Positions 44,953 to 57,999 of a DNA stretch of 64,000 nt are shown piece by piece; position 1 is the stretch's first letter, and the number at the start of each line of letters is the position of its first letter. The stretch is taken from positions 1-64,000 of the forward strand of contig JAAKBF010000071.1 of NCBI GenBank assembly GCA_012656075.1, read 5' to 3'. The position numbers and the translations under genes were made by a program. This stretch comes from Phytophthora hibernalis (taxonomy: Eukaryota; Oomycota; Peronosporomycetes; Peronosporales; Peronosporaceae). The notes below the pieces were generated by a model. The model was not told the DNA's origin and searched no databases. It saw only the letters and a program-made list of their open reading frames with translations.

Positions 44953-45920
44953 CAAGTAAAGAAAGTATCTTTGATAACGGCCTTCCGCAACAAACGAAAC
45001 AACTCAGCACACGGCGAACATGTAAGTAAAATAAATTGGTAAAAAATAATCATCAACAAAATTCTATTGGCTTCAACACTTTTTACGTGAATGTTTCATG
45101 TTCGCGTTGTATTAACACGAATTGCCTGTAACAACCCTCCCTTTTCGGGCGGTACGTCGGTCGGTAGGAATGTTTGCTGAATCCGGTTGGATCGACCAAT
45201 AGCATTCAATCTAAGTACGGGGTATCGTTGAAAAGGTCTTACTGCGAAATTTTCAGCCAATGACTATGCAATGTTGCCAAGTTGCTCAAATTTGAAAAAT
45301 CGCGGGAAATCCGCAGGAGGGATGTCATGAGAGATATGTTGGGATAACACTCTGAAATAATATAATTTAGATGACTTGATTAAAGTATGCCAGCCTTCAA
45401 AATAGATTACGGGAACATCTGCTGCAAATCATTCACCTGTTGGCAAAACGACCGACCAAGATCTTGGCATTCAGTTATCAGACGACGTATCTCCAGCGGA
45501 AGGAATGCTGTACGGCAAATAGAGTCGTCGTTAGCTGTAGAATATTCATGCGAAATTAGCGCTTCCTAACGGTTCTGGATGATAAGAATTTGGTCGACTT
45601 CGATAACTTCGGATCCTAAATGATTTGAGAAATTTCTACATTTACACTGGATAACTGTATGGAAGGGGTGAACAGGGCTGGCTGCTACTGGCGAGCCAAG
45701 GGAAAACGTCAAAAGGTGTGTACATCCCCTTGTGTCAAAAGCGGTTAACGTGCGTCAATAGGTGTGTATAGGCCTGCCAGATAACAGGCGTCATAACGTG
45801 TATGAATCCGAGTTCAATGACGCCACAATGTGTGTACATTGAGATCAGTACTACTGCCCGTACTGGGTCCGAAGCGGTACATGTCTTCTTCTTCTCCATC
45901 GTCACTATTCTAACATAACA
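44953..45920. other. AT-rich intergenic region upstream of the PH-RhoGAP gene
   Basis: No gene recognised. It should contain the promoter of the leftward gene. At 45700-45840 degenerate phrases of the type CGTCAA(A/T)AGGTGTGTA recur (near 45706, 45753 and 45822), possibly a small old repeat. Confidence 0.35.
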
Positions 45921-46266
45921 CTATGACATCGATTTGAGCGGAAGGAGCTCCATCAGCATGGGTCCGATCATCGTGAACGGGTTTCGTCGTACGTTCGTCT
46001 GCCACTTTCTCCCCGTTCTCACCACCAGGTCCTCCATGAAATGATGCGCCTCAGCTTCCTGACGTGACTCCATGACTGTTTTACCGACTCGCGCGATTAA
46101 AGGCCCTGAGTAACTCACCCTGGAGGAGGGTGTATACGTGATCAGCGGCACCGCTTTCATCACACCGCAACGATAAGCTCTCGCCGAGTCGCAGACGCGA
46201 GCTCACCGAGACATATATCGCTTCTTCCGGGACTTGGCCTTGAAGTACCCACGTGAAGTGCCGCAC
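45921..46266 (-). pseudogene. Unrecognised coding fragment in two overlapping frames
   Basis: The frame 46266-46081 (MRHFTWVLQGQVPEEAIYVS, CDESGAADHVYTLL) can be continued by the frame 46163-45921 (YSGPLIARVGKTVMESRQEA, ARR-rich end ELLPLKSMS). Composition looks coding and the pair would be one short protein with a frame break. I do not recognise it. It lies 7 bp from, and divergent to, the LINE ORF1 start. Confidence 0.3.
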
Positions 46267-46272
46267 GGCTAG

Positions 46273-49200
46273 TTGAGCGAGAATAGCAGCTTGAAAACCT
46301 GCCCCAGTTTGTCTCCTGCTAGAGCATTGAGAGCAGCATACGACGCGGCACTACACAGCAACCGTCAGCCCAGATCCCCCACAGAGCCAGCAACTACTCA
46401 CCTCGTCATCCCAAGAAAAGTCCGCGAATCTCGTCCTCTAAAGTCACAAGATTTGCGATCGACCAATTTATTTACGACTGCTGAAACGAAGGGGTTCGTT
46501 CACGCAGTCTTGGTGAATGTAGGCGCTAATCAGGGTGGCACACAGCTCCGCATGCAGTTATCCTGGGATAGCACAGGGTACCGAAATGCACCAGCACTAG
46601 TGAATTCAATGAGACTGAGCAGAACGGCAGATCACTGCTCTCAGAGCGATACTGGAGAACACACTAAGCAGGAACATTTAACCCCCATCGCACCGGCAAC
46701 AGAACACTCCCCAGCAGAAATCACCCAGAAAACACTGAGCCAACGCTCCCAACAAATGCACAAGCAACGAGGATTGATCAACAAACACATAGCGGACCAC
46801 CGCGCTCCAGCTCAGAGACAAGCGCTGGAGAAGATAGCTGGACCGACTATAGTACAAGCTGAAGGAACGGTGTTGATAGGACAGGAGGTACTCCAGGCAT
46901 GTGAGCTTGAAGAAACAGCAACGCCAGCAAACGGAAACTGTCAATAGTATGCAGTTATAGCAGCGCTTTTAAACCGAGATTTTCAAGAAATCAGCAGCAC
47001 CAAACCTCTTTCCCACAAACTCAAGAAGAGCATTGTAGCTGCTAGCGACCATTTTTCTTTGAAGAAATCGAGCATGATGATCGAACTCAAAATCTTAACA
47101 GAAATCGACGCTCCATCCAGGGGTCTGAATAAAAAATTCAATACCACTAAAATCAGTTTTTCTAAATATAAAACGGATTATTGGGATTTTCAGAAATAAT
47201 AGAATACGAAATTGGACCAATATTTGCAATACAATTTATTAAAGTAAGTTCATACCGTTTTTAAGTTGTCGATCGAACAGCTGAGCATCGGACAATTTTT
47301 TGCGCAATACAAACTTGTGCCGTATTTATATATGTTATCGGCGAATTTTGAGCGGATCATGTTTGTGAGAGCAAACAGAAACAAGTGATGTGAATATGTT
47401 GAGGTAGCGGTGTGAGCTCTAATACAAAATTGCAGTATATTTGCGGCAATTTTTATTATTGTTTGCTGTCATACTGCCCTTATTATTACTGCAAAAACGA
47501 TACAGCAATTCCGTATAACACTGAATTGGAGAACCCCTGCCTCCATCCAACAACTGCGCCCTGGGCAATCTGCGCAAGCTCTGAAAGCTCATTTCCTGGA
47601 ACTGGGTAAATCGGAATCACGACGCAGTGTGAACATTTCGGGACGACACTAAGATACTGATGAAACATTGCGAACGCTCGCGAAAAACTGCAGAGGAACA
47701 TATTTGTAGTAGTAGCACGACCCGGGCTGGCAAAAGCGACGTACCAGCAGTTCCCACCGGCGCAGGTAACAACAATGGGGGAAAAGTTCAGCTCAGTCAA
47801 GGAACGTAACTACGGAGTCAACCAAGCCCAGCAGTGGATTAACGAGATACGCCAAGACTGCAAGGACCAACAGTCACCAGACGAGCTACCGATAGTACTG
47901 CTGTTCAGACCAAAACACTATTGCCACCTCAGATTCAACCCTAAGGCGGTAATACTAGGCCGCCAAAATAGCCCAAAGCAAGACGAACCCATGGAAGTGA
48001 CGACGATATGGACTTACCAAGGGCAAACATTGAAGTAGCATGGACATTCCAAGCTACGACGGGGAAGAAGGTCCCGGGGAGCAAGGGCCTACGTACAACC
48101 ACGCAGACCGACAACGTGCAGAGGAAGAAATTGAAGAGCGCCGCGAGGAGCGTCGACACGGACAGGGGCGAGAGGAGGAATTACGGGTTTTCTCAACCTC
48201 TGGAATTGATGGAATTGCACCTGGTAGGAGACAAGACTTACGTGATTTACAATGGACAGATGAAGCAGCGGTGCGACAGTGGATGAAACGATACGACGTA
48301 GATCAAGCAACACTAAAAAATGGCAAGCTGAGCTACTAGAGGGCCATCATCTACGTTCACATCATCACAGTGCTGTGATTCAAGCGGCTTGGTCTGGGAG
48401 CAAGACGACCCTGAAATAATACCGGACTCGAGCTACACAACCCCAGACAGCACAACAACCCCACAACCAAGTCGCTTTGAAAACCCTCTACTACTGTTGG
48501 TGCTAGTGGAGCTCGGCAAAGAAAACTTTGAGAGCTGTGGTACGAGCAAGTACCGAACTGGGAGCAGGAGACCACAACAGCCTTCCCAGTCCTCTCAGCA
48601 ACAACGGATACATGGAAATCGGTAGTGAAGCAAGCTCCACAAATTTTGCTCACAACGCTACAGACCTACCAATCTCCAGAGTTCATACTTTCAACGATGA
48701 CAGACGCAGTACTGGATTCCTGGAATATCTCGGCTCGCTTGGACTGCTTGACTCACTGTCTTGGTCAGTTAGCGAACAAACAGGAGACCGCGCCAGCGCA
48801 AACTGACTTGAGTTATGCAGTGGAGAACTGAGGCAAGAAGCAGAACTAAACCAAGAACAACTCAACCTGTTCCCACCTGGATTATGGAAGAAACTGAAAC
48901 TGATTAAATATGACGACATGGAATTACTTAAACTATGCAGTAAGGGGCGGCTGAAACAGTTATTGTAGTAGCACATGTGTACACCAAAGAACTCCAGCGA
49001 CTGACCAGGAACTCGGGATGCCATCAACCTGTGACCACAATTGAGTACTTCGACATACTCTTTGAGGTCATGCAATGGGATGTAGACATCAATGCAGCTA
49101 TTCACCAAGCGGACACAGCAGGTGTATGGGCCAAGATAGAAGCACTTCTCACTACTCGATCCAAAGAACCGTGATTGTTCCCGAAAACGCGTCGGCGGGG

Positions 49201-49671
49201 CAACAATAGCATCATGAGTCAAGAACCGAACAACGGAAGGAGACTATTACAGTGACTTGCACAACATAGCTACTTTATTTGAACAACCCCAGTACCGTCT
49301 TCCCCCTGTTTCAAGCGTCGCTTAGTTACAAGCGTCACTCACTTTTAGCCAATGAAACAATAGGTATAATACCGGTATTTTCGATATGATCGTCATATCT
49401 CCCTGGTCATACGGCAGACCATGGCAAGTAAACCGATCGCCGTTTGCGCTTCCGCTACAAGAATTCGTGAGCAAGGTCCTACAGGTATGGTGAATACGTA
49501 TATATCGTTGGTACGTACTTTATTAGTATTAGTAAGCTATTAAACTAGCGTAGCAGAGATATGACCAAATACGTTGAGTTAAGTACGAGCCCTACCACCG
49601 CCTGCAGATTGGTGACGCCTGTAACAGGGGAATACGGTAACTTGACGGCACAAACTCGGACCACGAACGAA
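46273..49671 (+). pseudogene. LINE ORF1 region with OTU-like cysteine protease domain
   Basis: Starts at ATG 46273. The first 224 codons are open (Gln/Thr-rich, QQMHKQRGLINKHIADHR) and end at a TAG directly after ATPANGNCQ. In the same frame YAVIAALLNRDF follows the stop. NGNCQ-YAV resembles the catalytic Cys box of OTU proteases (Cys at 46939-46941). LPIVLLFRPKHYCHLRF near 47890-47940 could supply the catalytic His (KHY). Between them frames are broken, and about 47140-47560 looks like foreign AT-rich sequence. Later blocks (TTIEYFDILFEVMQWDVDIN near 49040) belong to the same ORF. The endonuclease of the same element resumes at 55639 after the piggyBac insertion. Proteins of this layout are known from Phytophthora LINEs. 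Confidence 0.65.
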
Positions 49672-49743
49672 TTGAACCCCTTCTAACCGGTAGCTGTATA
49701 AGCGGGTTTTGAAATCGGCTCTTTTACTGTATATACAGCTTAA

Positions 49744-51563
49744 CCCCTCAAGCCCGATCTTTTATTCTGTATCCTACAGAGTAAGCAATAACCTTGATTA
49801 AAGTATACCTCGAAACCTGCGAAAATTATGCTGCTGTAAGCCCTTTCGCTCTCAACGATCCAGAACCGGCCATATTTGGCACAAAGACGAAACAAAAGTG
49901 GTCATAGCATCGACAATGTATCCACCATCTGCGAGAATAGAGATCTTTTATTGGCTAGAGCACGGTCAAAACCTGCCACCAAGAAATACCCCGCATTTTC
50001 GTTGTGGATACCTGCCCTATATGACCGCTAGACGTCAGCCAACCATCCTAGCCGCCAACAGGAGACTCACCAACCCCGGACCGCGCGCAGAGGAAGAATT
50101 TGCCCAGTTCCTATCTAACGGTTTAGTGAGGAGGGGCTGTCAATTTCTTCTCAGCACGCGAACCAGGGCGACAGGATAAGGGTAACCAAGTAGCTTGTTT
50201 GACATATTCCTCCTCCTCGTTCATACGCTTAGGCTAACGGAACTTTATCTTCCATTTCAGTTACGGTGGAGTCCTTTTGTCGCCGCCCTACATATTGTGC
50301 TATATCTGCGCGTACATGACCGCGTTACTGCGCCCGACGTCCCGCTTTGAACGGAAGCAATCCACACGAGCCCATGTAGAAGCATATACACAGGTACGGT
50401 CTCCGTTTGTACTGAATGGTCGAGTAGTAGAAGTTATGCGTGTTGACTAACGTGTGTTAATGATGTGGTTTTTATAGACAGCAAACGGTCTACAATACTC
50501 AACGACAGCTACATCTAGTTGATGCACGTGTGGAATGTCGAATGATAGCGTTGGCGCTGATGGTGGACAAAGCGCTCGTACCAATGCTGCATATCGTTAC
50601 ATTTCAAGAGATACCCTACATCATAAAGCCGTACTATGTCGAAGTAGAAAATTTACCAAACACTTTACTCTGTATCATCCTGAGTTACAAGCATGCGCTT
50701 CATTATACAATCCATCTTGTGCTACTCTATACTTCTGTATTATCCGGAATAAAGTCATTCATTACATTTGCTTATTCAGTAAGATCAGTCGTAAAGTTGG
50801 CACTGCCGTTCATTCAACCGGGCTCTGTCTAGATCGAACGCATTGAGTAGCCTTATCAGCAGCTGATCTTGTGTTCGTTGCCGGAAACATAACCAAAGAC
50901 ATCACCTTTGAATCCGAGTTTGGCGTTGTGCGGGCCTATGGCGTCCGAGATGGTAGCCAATTCAATCTAGAGCTGTGTACGACGCTTCCTTGTTACTCGG
51001 TTTTGACGTCAGAGCTCTGGGTGCATTTGGTGCTGAAGCTCGGAATGACTGGAATGACTCAGTCTTGCCTAAAAATGTGTCATTAGCATGCCAGCAACAT
51101 TAGATGCAATGGAATCGCCTGCCTTCAAAGATGGCCAATTCGTGTTATAGATCATTCAAATGACCCCTGATCGTTGACCGTACGTATTGATAGCTCTCGG
51201 CTAAGCCTCTCGGATTCCGCTGCTTCAGGACTTGGAGGTGTAGCTTGCTCAACCGCTGTGTGGACGTATTCTCTCCAGGGCGCTCGCCGTTTCCGAAATA
51301 AAGGGAGTGGGCGATTGGCAGACATGTCTGCATGTGGGCTTTCAACAGGATTTTCAAGCCTGTTTGGGTTTTAAATTCGTCTTTCTATCGCAACAGAAGA
51401 TTCCCCGTCTATGTACCCATCGCCCATCTGAGAGAAAGGATCGGCTAAACTTCACACATACAAAAATATATATGCGACGTTGGAGGTTGCAGCCAAGTTT
51501 GCTGGATATTAAATCCTGTAAAAACGATTATTCTGTAGGATACAGAATACCGGGCTAGAAGGG
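49744..51563. mobile_element. Nested 1.8-kb piggyBac-family element (inner)
   Basis: Flanked by TTAA at 49740-49743 and 51564-51567. Inverted ends: CCCCTCAAGCCCG, then TTCTGTATCCTACAGA on the left, and TCTGTAGGATACAGAA, then CGGGCTAGAAGGG on the right. The left part holds, on the - strand near 50320-50200, a badly decayed transposase tail (CAQI, W..GDKRTPP). It also shares a block near 50080 (CGCGCGCAGAG, AAGAATTTGCCCAGTT) with 21690 of the piggyBac copy at 21.4 kb. It is therefore a deleted member of that family, different from the outer element. Confidence 0.8.
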
Positions 51564-51820
51564 TTAAGCAAATTTAAACTCGGTTTCACTAAAGTGGTGG
51601 TGCTGCCCTTTCTTAAGATATACAATTTCCAAGTCAATTTTTACTCACACCCTATCCACAAGATATGTGCACGTGCAGCATATCTGCTGATTTCTCGATT
51701 TTTGAAATTAAGTATTCGAGGATATGAACAATCATTTAGCGACAGTATTTACCGTCCGATGTTTTTCCCGCGACATCCCCCGCCAGTCAGTTTGCGATTT
51801 CGAGTGGCGGAGAAGAAGCG

Positions 51821-54800
51821 ATGGTCGAGACGCGCGGAACCGCGCCACGTGGATCATATTCCGCTCCAGCCGCGCCTGTGCAGGGACCAGAAACGTTCAA
51901 GGTCATTTGGGCGGTGCTACGAACAAGCGGCTGGACAGCGAACGCCCCTTCAAGCCGAAGCCTCAGCTCCAACTGGAAGTACATACTTCCGGGAGGCGAT
52001 CCGAATGGCGAAGAAGGCGATGATTTTTCTTGGGGAACGAGCTTTGTTTGACTATGCGGAGCGAGGTAAGCTGGTTGTACACGTGCTAGCTCAGTGTGTG
52101 ATGCTTACTAATGCGCTTTATATAGTCGCGAGAGAGGAGCATGGAGAGGCTGCTGCACGCAGCGCAGGTATCGCTCCAACGCAGACGCGGCTCCTGTGCG
52201 CGAGTCTCCAAATCCCAACACTGGAGCATCACAGCCTCCAGCACCGAAGAATCCTGCGCGGGATACGCCAGCACGGAAGCCCCTGCGCGGAAACAGCCAG
52301 CTTCGAAGTCTTCGGCGCCGAAGCCTTCGACCCCGAAGCGTCCAGCACAAAAGCAAGCTTCGAAGCCTACACCGCGCAAGCCACCAGCTCCGAACGTGAC
52401 CGGTAAGACATCTCCAGCGCCGAGAGAGTCTCCCGTGCTTGAGCTTATGTCTGTTAAGTATCTTCCGCTTGTCACGTACATGAACTATCTACTAGCCTAT
52501 ATATATATATGCTGTATACATTGATTTGCTATGATGTATATTACAGCTTCGGGTGTCGTTCAAGCTGAGTCCGAGTGCGGCAGAGAATCTGGTGTACATC
52601 GAAGTTTGGAGAGCAGCGAGGCACGAATCGACCATGAGTTCGAGGACAGGGAATCAAGTTGCGATGATGAATCCAAGAGCATCGATCAAAATATTAATGG
52701 AGGTTTGTTCATCAACTATACTGTATATACATGATACAGCTTAGGCTTAACATGTACCTTATGATGTATATTTGCCACATTAGACCAACAACAAGTCATT
52801 GACATCGTGGGAGATGATTCTGAGAGTCTCAATTGTTCCAGCGCCGGTGACCAAGACTACCAGGTGCTGGATTCTGGCGATGAGTCTGAGGAAGAAGAAT
52901 TGAGCGATATGGAAGCAAGTGACACGGATTCATCTGCTTCAGACACACTTGACGAAGACGACGAAGATCGGTTTGCTGACGAAGAGCGCCATTTCGCGGA
53001 TCCGTTCCTGGATTCAATAGGCAGACAAGAGAAGATTCTTGCCGGAGATGTCATTGGGTCGGCTTTGAAAGATCTATCTACGGCTGGGTGGCACGAATTG
53101 GAGACACCCTACGTCAACGCGTACCTTCAGTCGCCGTACACGCCAGTTTCGTTGGACTCCGAGTATCCACATCTATATCATGGCAGTCATGGTCCTATCA
53201 GAGCTGCATTGAAATGCCCATCGCTCTCTTTTTCCTTTTCCTGCCTGTAGCGATATAGCAACATATTGCTGACAGCTGCAACCAGTACATTCACGAGCAG
53301 TTGGACCCTCGAGTCGATGCATATTTCGAGCGCAAGGAGAAGCGAGATCGGAAAAGGAACAAGCAAGTTAGCGCAAAGCGGACCAAGATACGGCGTGATG
53401 TACGCCAAGAGGTTCAATCGGTGCCTCCAATAATGCCTCACGAGTTGTCATTCCAAATCGAGAGGAGCTGGCATATCATTGGAAGCAGAAGGATTAGGGC
53501 GCCATTTCGCGTGATATATTCGGGAGGTGCTTACGTCGTGACCGATTCATGGAGCTCACACGGACCTCCCTTTTACCAGCAACCATGACCCGCGCGCCAG
53601 GACGGATCGAGCCTGGAAAATTCGCTCAGCGGTGAACGTGTTGCAGCAGACGGTTGTGAGCGCTTTCGTCCCTCCTGCTGAAATTTCATTTGATGAAGCA
53701 ATGCTACCGTCCCGATCGTCATACAACCGTACCAGAATGTATATTAAGCCCCATAAGTGGGGCACAAAGCTGTTTATGGTTTGCTGTGCGCGATCTGCTT
53801 ACTGCATTCGGTAAGAATGCGAGTTTTATTATGCTGAATTAGCTGTGTTTGGTTACGCTGTATCTTGTGTTGTGGTACTGTGCGGTTCGTATCGAGGTGT
53901 ATTGCGGCAAAAAGCAGCGCATTGCCGAGTCTAGAGCTGTGGATATAAGTCGGGACCTCCCGTTGTCGTGTGATATCTAAGGGAAGTCTTCGGTGACAAA
54001 CCATCAGGAACGTCGATGCGGCTTGTTGTGATATATCGATTCTACACGTCTATTGTAATGGCCGTTCAGCTCCTACGCATGTTTTTATCACTATTGGTAA
54101 TCATAACGAACCGCCGCGGGTTCTGCAAGGCAGTGGTAAACAAGAAAAAAGGCGTCCCAAGGATATTCCGCGGGAACATTGACGTATGCACGTTCGAAGC
54201 ATGTGCACGATATGGCTGCTATATGTTGGTGGGATAGCAAGCTCGTTCACTTCCTGTCAGTCGGAGGCAATTTGACGCTGGATCGCGTGGATCGGCGCGA
54301 GAAAACCGGCGAGCAGAACGAAGTCGCGTGTCCCAAAGTGATCAAGGACTATCATCGGTTCATGGGCGAAGTTGATGTGCACGATCAACTCCGCTTGCAG
54401 CGATATTAGGTGCAGCGCTCTATCACGTTTCGCAAGTACTACAAGTCGCTGTTCTTGGGACTCGTTAACCTTGCGATTACGAATGGATACATTGTGCACC
54501 GCGCCTACTGCAAGAAGAGGAACATGAAGGGGATAACTCACGTGCAGTAGATGTGCAAGCTCAACATGCAGTTGATCGAGCGCAAGGCGGAAGACATGTT
54601 CAAGGGAAGCACTTTTCAAGTAGGTAAGTATCTCTTCTGTATGTGATGCGTTTGCTCAGATGTATATACTGAGTTTATATCTTGTATATCCAGGTGAGTA
54701 TGTTTCGGGTGAAACTTACGAGACATCGGAGTCTGAGGGCACGTCCCCAAGCAAGGTTACGACTGGCGTGAGCATTCAGGACAACGCAAGCGAGTGCTGA

Positions 54801-55090
54801 AGAACTGCAAGGTCTACACGATAGTGACCGACGATGGCAAACGTGGACAACTACTACGTACTACTGCGACGGCTGCGACTTCCCGAGGCCGATATACTTG
54901 TGTATGAAGCCCACATGGCCAGTGAGAAACGCCATCATAAGTTGACGGGAGATCTGGCACTCGGAGTTCAAGAACGGCAAAAAGCTTCCAGCTAACAAGA
55001 AGGGCAAGATTCGTGTGCGCGCGACGAAAGCTGCTGCAACTCCAGGAAAGTCGCCTATCTAGCGTCGCCGCATGGACACCAAGTAACAAA
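51821..55090 (+). pseudogene. piggyBac-like transposase (DDE_Tnp_1_7) pseudogene
   Basis: Several blocks in order. The N-terminus at 51821 has GPETFKVIWAVLRTSGWTAN and NWKYILPGGDPNG, familiar from oomycete piggyBac-like proteins. An Ala/Pro/Lys-rich linker is at 52200-52400 and an acidic segment (DSGDESEEEELSDME) at 52860. YIHEQLDPRVDAYFERKEK lies near 53290 and VLQQTVVSAFVPPAEISFDE near 53632, with the first catalytic Asp. MYIKPHKWGTKLFMVCCA follows. FMGEVDVHDQLRLQRY lies near 54360, followed by a stop and KYYKSLFLGLVNLAITNGYI. A Cys-containing tail (KKLPANKKGKIRVRATK) is near 54980. AT-rich intervals with GTATATA phrases between blocks (52490-52540, 52700-52790, 54630-54690) may be introns. 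Stops and frame changes make it dead. Confidence 0.8.
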
Positions 55091-55638
55091 GCTTGAGGTA
55101 CACTGGATGTTGCTGCGTATGAAATATGCCTGAACAGATTGCGTTCTTTGATTTTGCTTGTCTGTTCGGTCTATGAGGAGAAATGGAGCAAGCATGCAAG
55201 TACACTACTCACCTTCCTTTGATTGCGCCAGATGTTGGCCAGGTGTCTAATTCTTGGAGTCTAAATGGATGAGCGATATATCGTCATCACTTGATTACAC
55301 AATTGACACTCAGTAGTGACTTGGATTTAGTATGATGGTATAACAGACCTGTCCGTAGCACATTATTTCGATTTTTAGACAGATTGTTTTCCTACGAGTC
55401 TGGGGTGGAGTGGATAAAACCACTGCGAAGAGGATGTCCTGCCGCATGCACGCGGTGTCGTAGGTTACAAAGACGCAATTGTGCTGTATGTATACATAAT
55501 CGAGCGCCCTAGCCAATGCAGAATACACAGCAAAAATACGACCGAGTCTAGTCTTTGTCCTCCCCCTTCCACACCCTTCCCACATTGTATATGATTTTTT
55601 TATGTTATTACGCTGTATCCCCGGTTTGAAGGGGTTAA

Positions 55639-56762
55639 CCATTCACGCTCAAACTGTACGTGGATTTGCGAAGAAATCACGCCGACATTGGATTAGCGGA
55701 TGGCGTCCACTTCGTGGAAACCGAAGACCTGATATTATTTTAGTTCAAGACACACAACTAAAAACGACCAAGCAATAAACCAAGTGATGGACCAATGACA
55801 ACGAGCATGGCTGCTGTCTAAACCAGACCACGACTTGAGCTACTGGTCAAACCCAACAACTAAATCAGCAGGGTTGGGTATCCTAATAACACTCGAAATC
55901 AGCGCGAGGATCAAACCATGGCAGCAAGCCAGCTGAACATCACCCGGGATTGCTGTATAGATGCACGAATGACTCATAATCAACATTTACGCACCAGCGC
56001 AGCACAAAGACCAAGACCAATTTTTCGCAGACCTTGAACCGTGTATCTCACAACACTCTTCCATTTTAATTGGAGAGGACTACAACTGTGTACTACAACC
56101 TCACCAAGACCGAGTAACAGGCATAAATCCCAGTAATTCCAACAACGAAAACAAACTTCTCAGCACACTGGTTGATAAATGGGACTTCACCGATGCGATC
56201 AGTCTGACGCGTAATTTAGATGACGATGAAGAGGATCACGACCCCATTCAATACTACAGATATTGGACCCAAGACGGAGCCAGTCGACTAGACAGATTTT
56301 ATTTCAAAGGAGAACTTTTTCTGCAACACAATAGGTTAGTGTACTGGAAGCAGCGCATAACTCCGACCACCGTGAAGTCAGACTGGAATTTCCAACCGGA
56401 ACAACGAAGAGTAAGACAACAAAACAACGAACACGCTACCCTTTATAAACAGCCAGACCGCAACGTGTCAAAGAATCCATTGAGTAAATGGCTTAGCGAA
56501 ATTATGGACCTATATGAACAAACACAAGACCCGGTCACAAGCTGGAACATAGTCATTGAAAGTATCCTACAATTACTACAATAAGTTTAGAAAGCGGACG
56601 CACGCCAAAGCAAACAGTACTTCTCCAACCTCCGGGCTTCAACACGAATTGTTCGAGTGTCATAGGAAATACAAGAAGCCACACAGACTGAGGCAATGAA
56701 TACAACGACACGATCATTTGGTAGGAATCTACAATAAACTCCGGAAACACATACGAGCCCAC
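55639..56762 (+). pseudogene. LINE ORF2 remnant: APE-type endonuclease
   Basis: Begins with GFAKKSRRHWISGWRPLRGN and PDIILVQDTQL. After a decayed stretch it is clear again from 55974: IINIYAPAQHKDQDQFFADL, SILIGEDYNCVL near 56065 (the GDFN-type box), and YYRYWTQDGASRLDRFY near 56250 (the S-x-x-D box). The region to 56762 continues into the linker before RT (WNFQPEQRRVRQQNNEHA). RT itself is missing because a Copia fragment abuts at about 56763. These motifs are those of L1/Tx1-type apurinic endonucleases, which nick the target for target-primed reverse transcription. It is separated from its ORF1 by the piggyBac nest. Confidence 0.8.
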
Positions 56763-57880
56763 TTTCAGGTATTTGAGTACATGCCTTGCAGCATTACAGT
56801 GTGTGCGATTGTAGCATGATAAATTTTACTCAGCTCTCTAACCGCATTCGCAACGTTCAGTGGTGCCCTCTGACAAAATATTGGAGTGAACCAGCAATGC
56901 CTCTGTAATCAAAAGGCTGAGCAGCAGTCTGTCCTGCACTTAACTTTGTTTTGGCTCCAGTGTGAGGCCAGGTACTTGTGGTGTCATCACTGGTGAGCTG
57001 TTTACCATGTAATACTTTGTAACCAGTTCAGCAATGTATGTGCGCTGTGAGATCGTCATCACACGCTGGTCTCTATTTCGCTGCACGTCCATTTTGAGGA
57101 TATATTGAATGTCTCGCAGATCCTCATTTTGAAACGTTTTGATAGTTCAGCTTTTAGCCTGTTGACGAGGTTAATGTCACGCGACATTATTGTTAGATCG
57201 TCAACATATACCACAACTAAGATCCATTTTTCTCCCACTTTTTGCAAGCATATACGACATTCTTTGTAACAGCGTTCAAAACCCATTGAAATCAAAAACG
57301 TATGGAGTGCTCGATACCAGATGTGTGAGGCTTGTTTAAGTAGATGTTCATCAGAAGTTCACAGACCAGATGCTCTGGGCCTCGCTTTCTAACCCCTTGA
57401 GGTTGCATCATGTAAAGCTTTTGTTCTCCTTCCGTTGTACCGTTTAGGAACGCTGTATGGATATCCATTTGGTGAATATGACAGTCTAATATAGTCCCAA
57501 TAGATAGTACTAAATGTAGCGACTTGAATCGTGTCACTGGTGTGTATACCTGATCGCAGTCAACCCCAAAATTCTAGGTCTATACCTTGTGAAACGAGCC
57601 GTGCTTTAAACCGCTCGACCGTATCGTCGGCGTTATACTTTACTACCAGTACCCTCGTGTACGATTCCGAGCGTAGGCCATGTACATGAGAGCTTCAGGT
57701 CACCATCGGTGAGCCATATGAGAGTATTTTAACGCACAACGAACTTTATCAAGTTTGCTCTGATGGTCTCGTTCTGCAGCTCCGTATTCTTCCGGACTGT
57801 ATGTATTGTGAATCCCGTCTAAATTTGCCGATTTTGGGCTTTCCGTAAAACCACCAACGAATAGGCGTTTTGCTCGAATT
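56763..57880 (-). pseudogene. Ty1/Copia reverse transcriptase fragment
   Basis: Reading leftward: a broken tether near 57860-57700 (SPEEYGAAERDHQSKL), KARLVSQGIDLEF near 57590, and MDIHTAFLNGT near 57460-57430. LYMMQPQGVRKRGPEHLVCEL comes next. The palm motif YVDD is at 57208-57197 (WILVVVYVDDLTIMS). The end of RT and its connection (QRTYIAELVTKYYMVNSSPV, then CYNRTHCNAARHVLKYLK) runs to 56763. Several frame changes. The YVDD box and the TAFLNG phrase identify Copia rather than Gypsy. No LTR was seen. Confidence 0.85.
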
Positions 57881-57999
57881 GGTCAAAACTGTTTTTCTTT
57901 CTCTGGGGCAGCCATTAGTCTACAGGACATCAAGAGTCGCGGCAGCTCCAAGACCGCTGCAAGTATCGCGGCAGCAGGACCAAGGCCACCGCGAGAGTT

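Larger units (their letters stand above)
49676..55634 (+). mobile_element. piggyBac-like element inserted in the LINE (outer)
   Basis: The ends are inverted: left TTGA-ACCCCTTCTAACCGG (TTAA mutated) and right CCGGTTTGAAGGGG-TTAA (55635-55638), followed inward by related CTGTAT/ATACAG phrases. Inside is a decayed + strand transposase (51821-55090) and a smaller nested element (49744-51563). The LINE ORF continues on both sides, so the insertion is younger than the LINE. Confidence 0.75.

Noticed and set aside
47486..47800. 104-codon minus-strand frame opposite the LINE ORF1 region
   Set aside because: No domain; the + strand carries the LINE reading on both sides.
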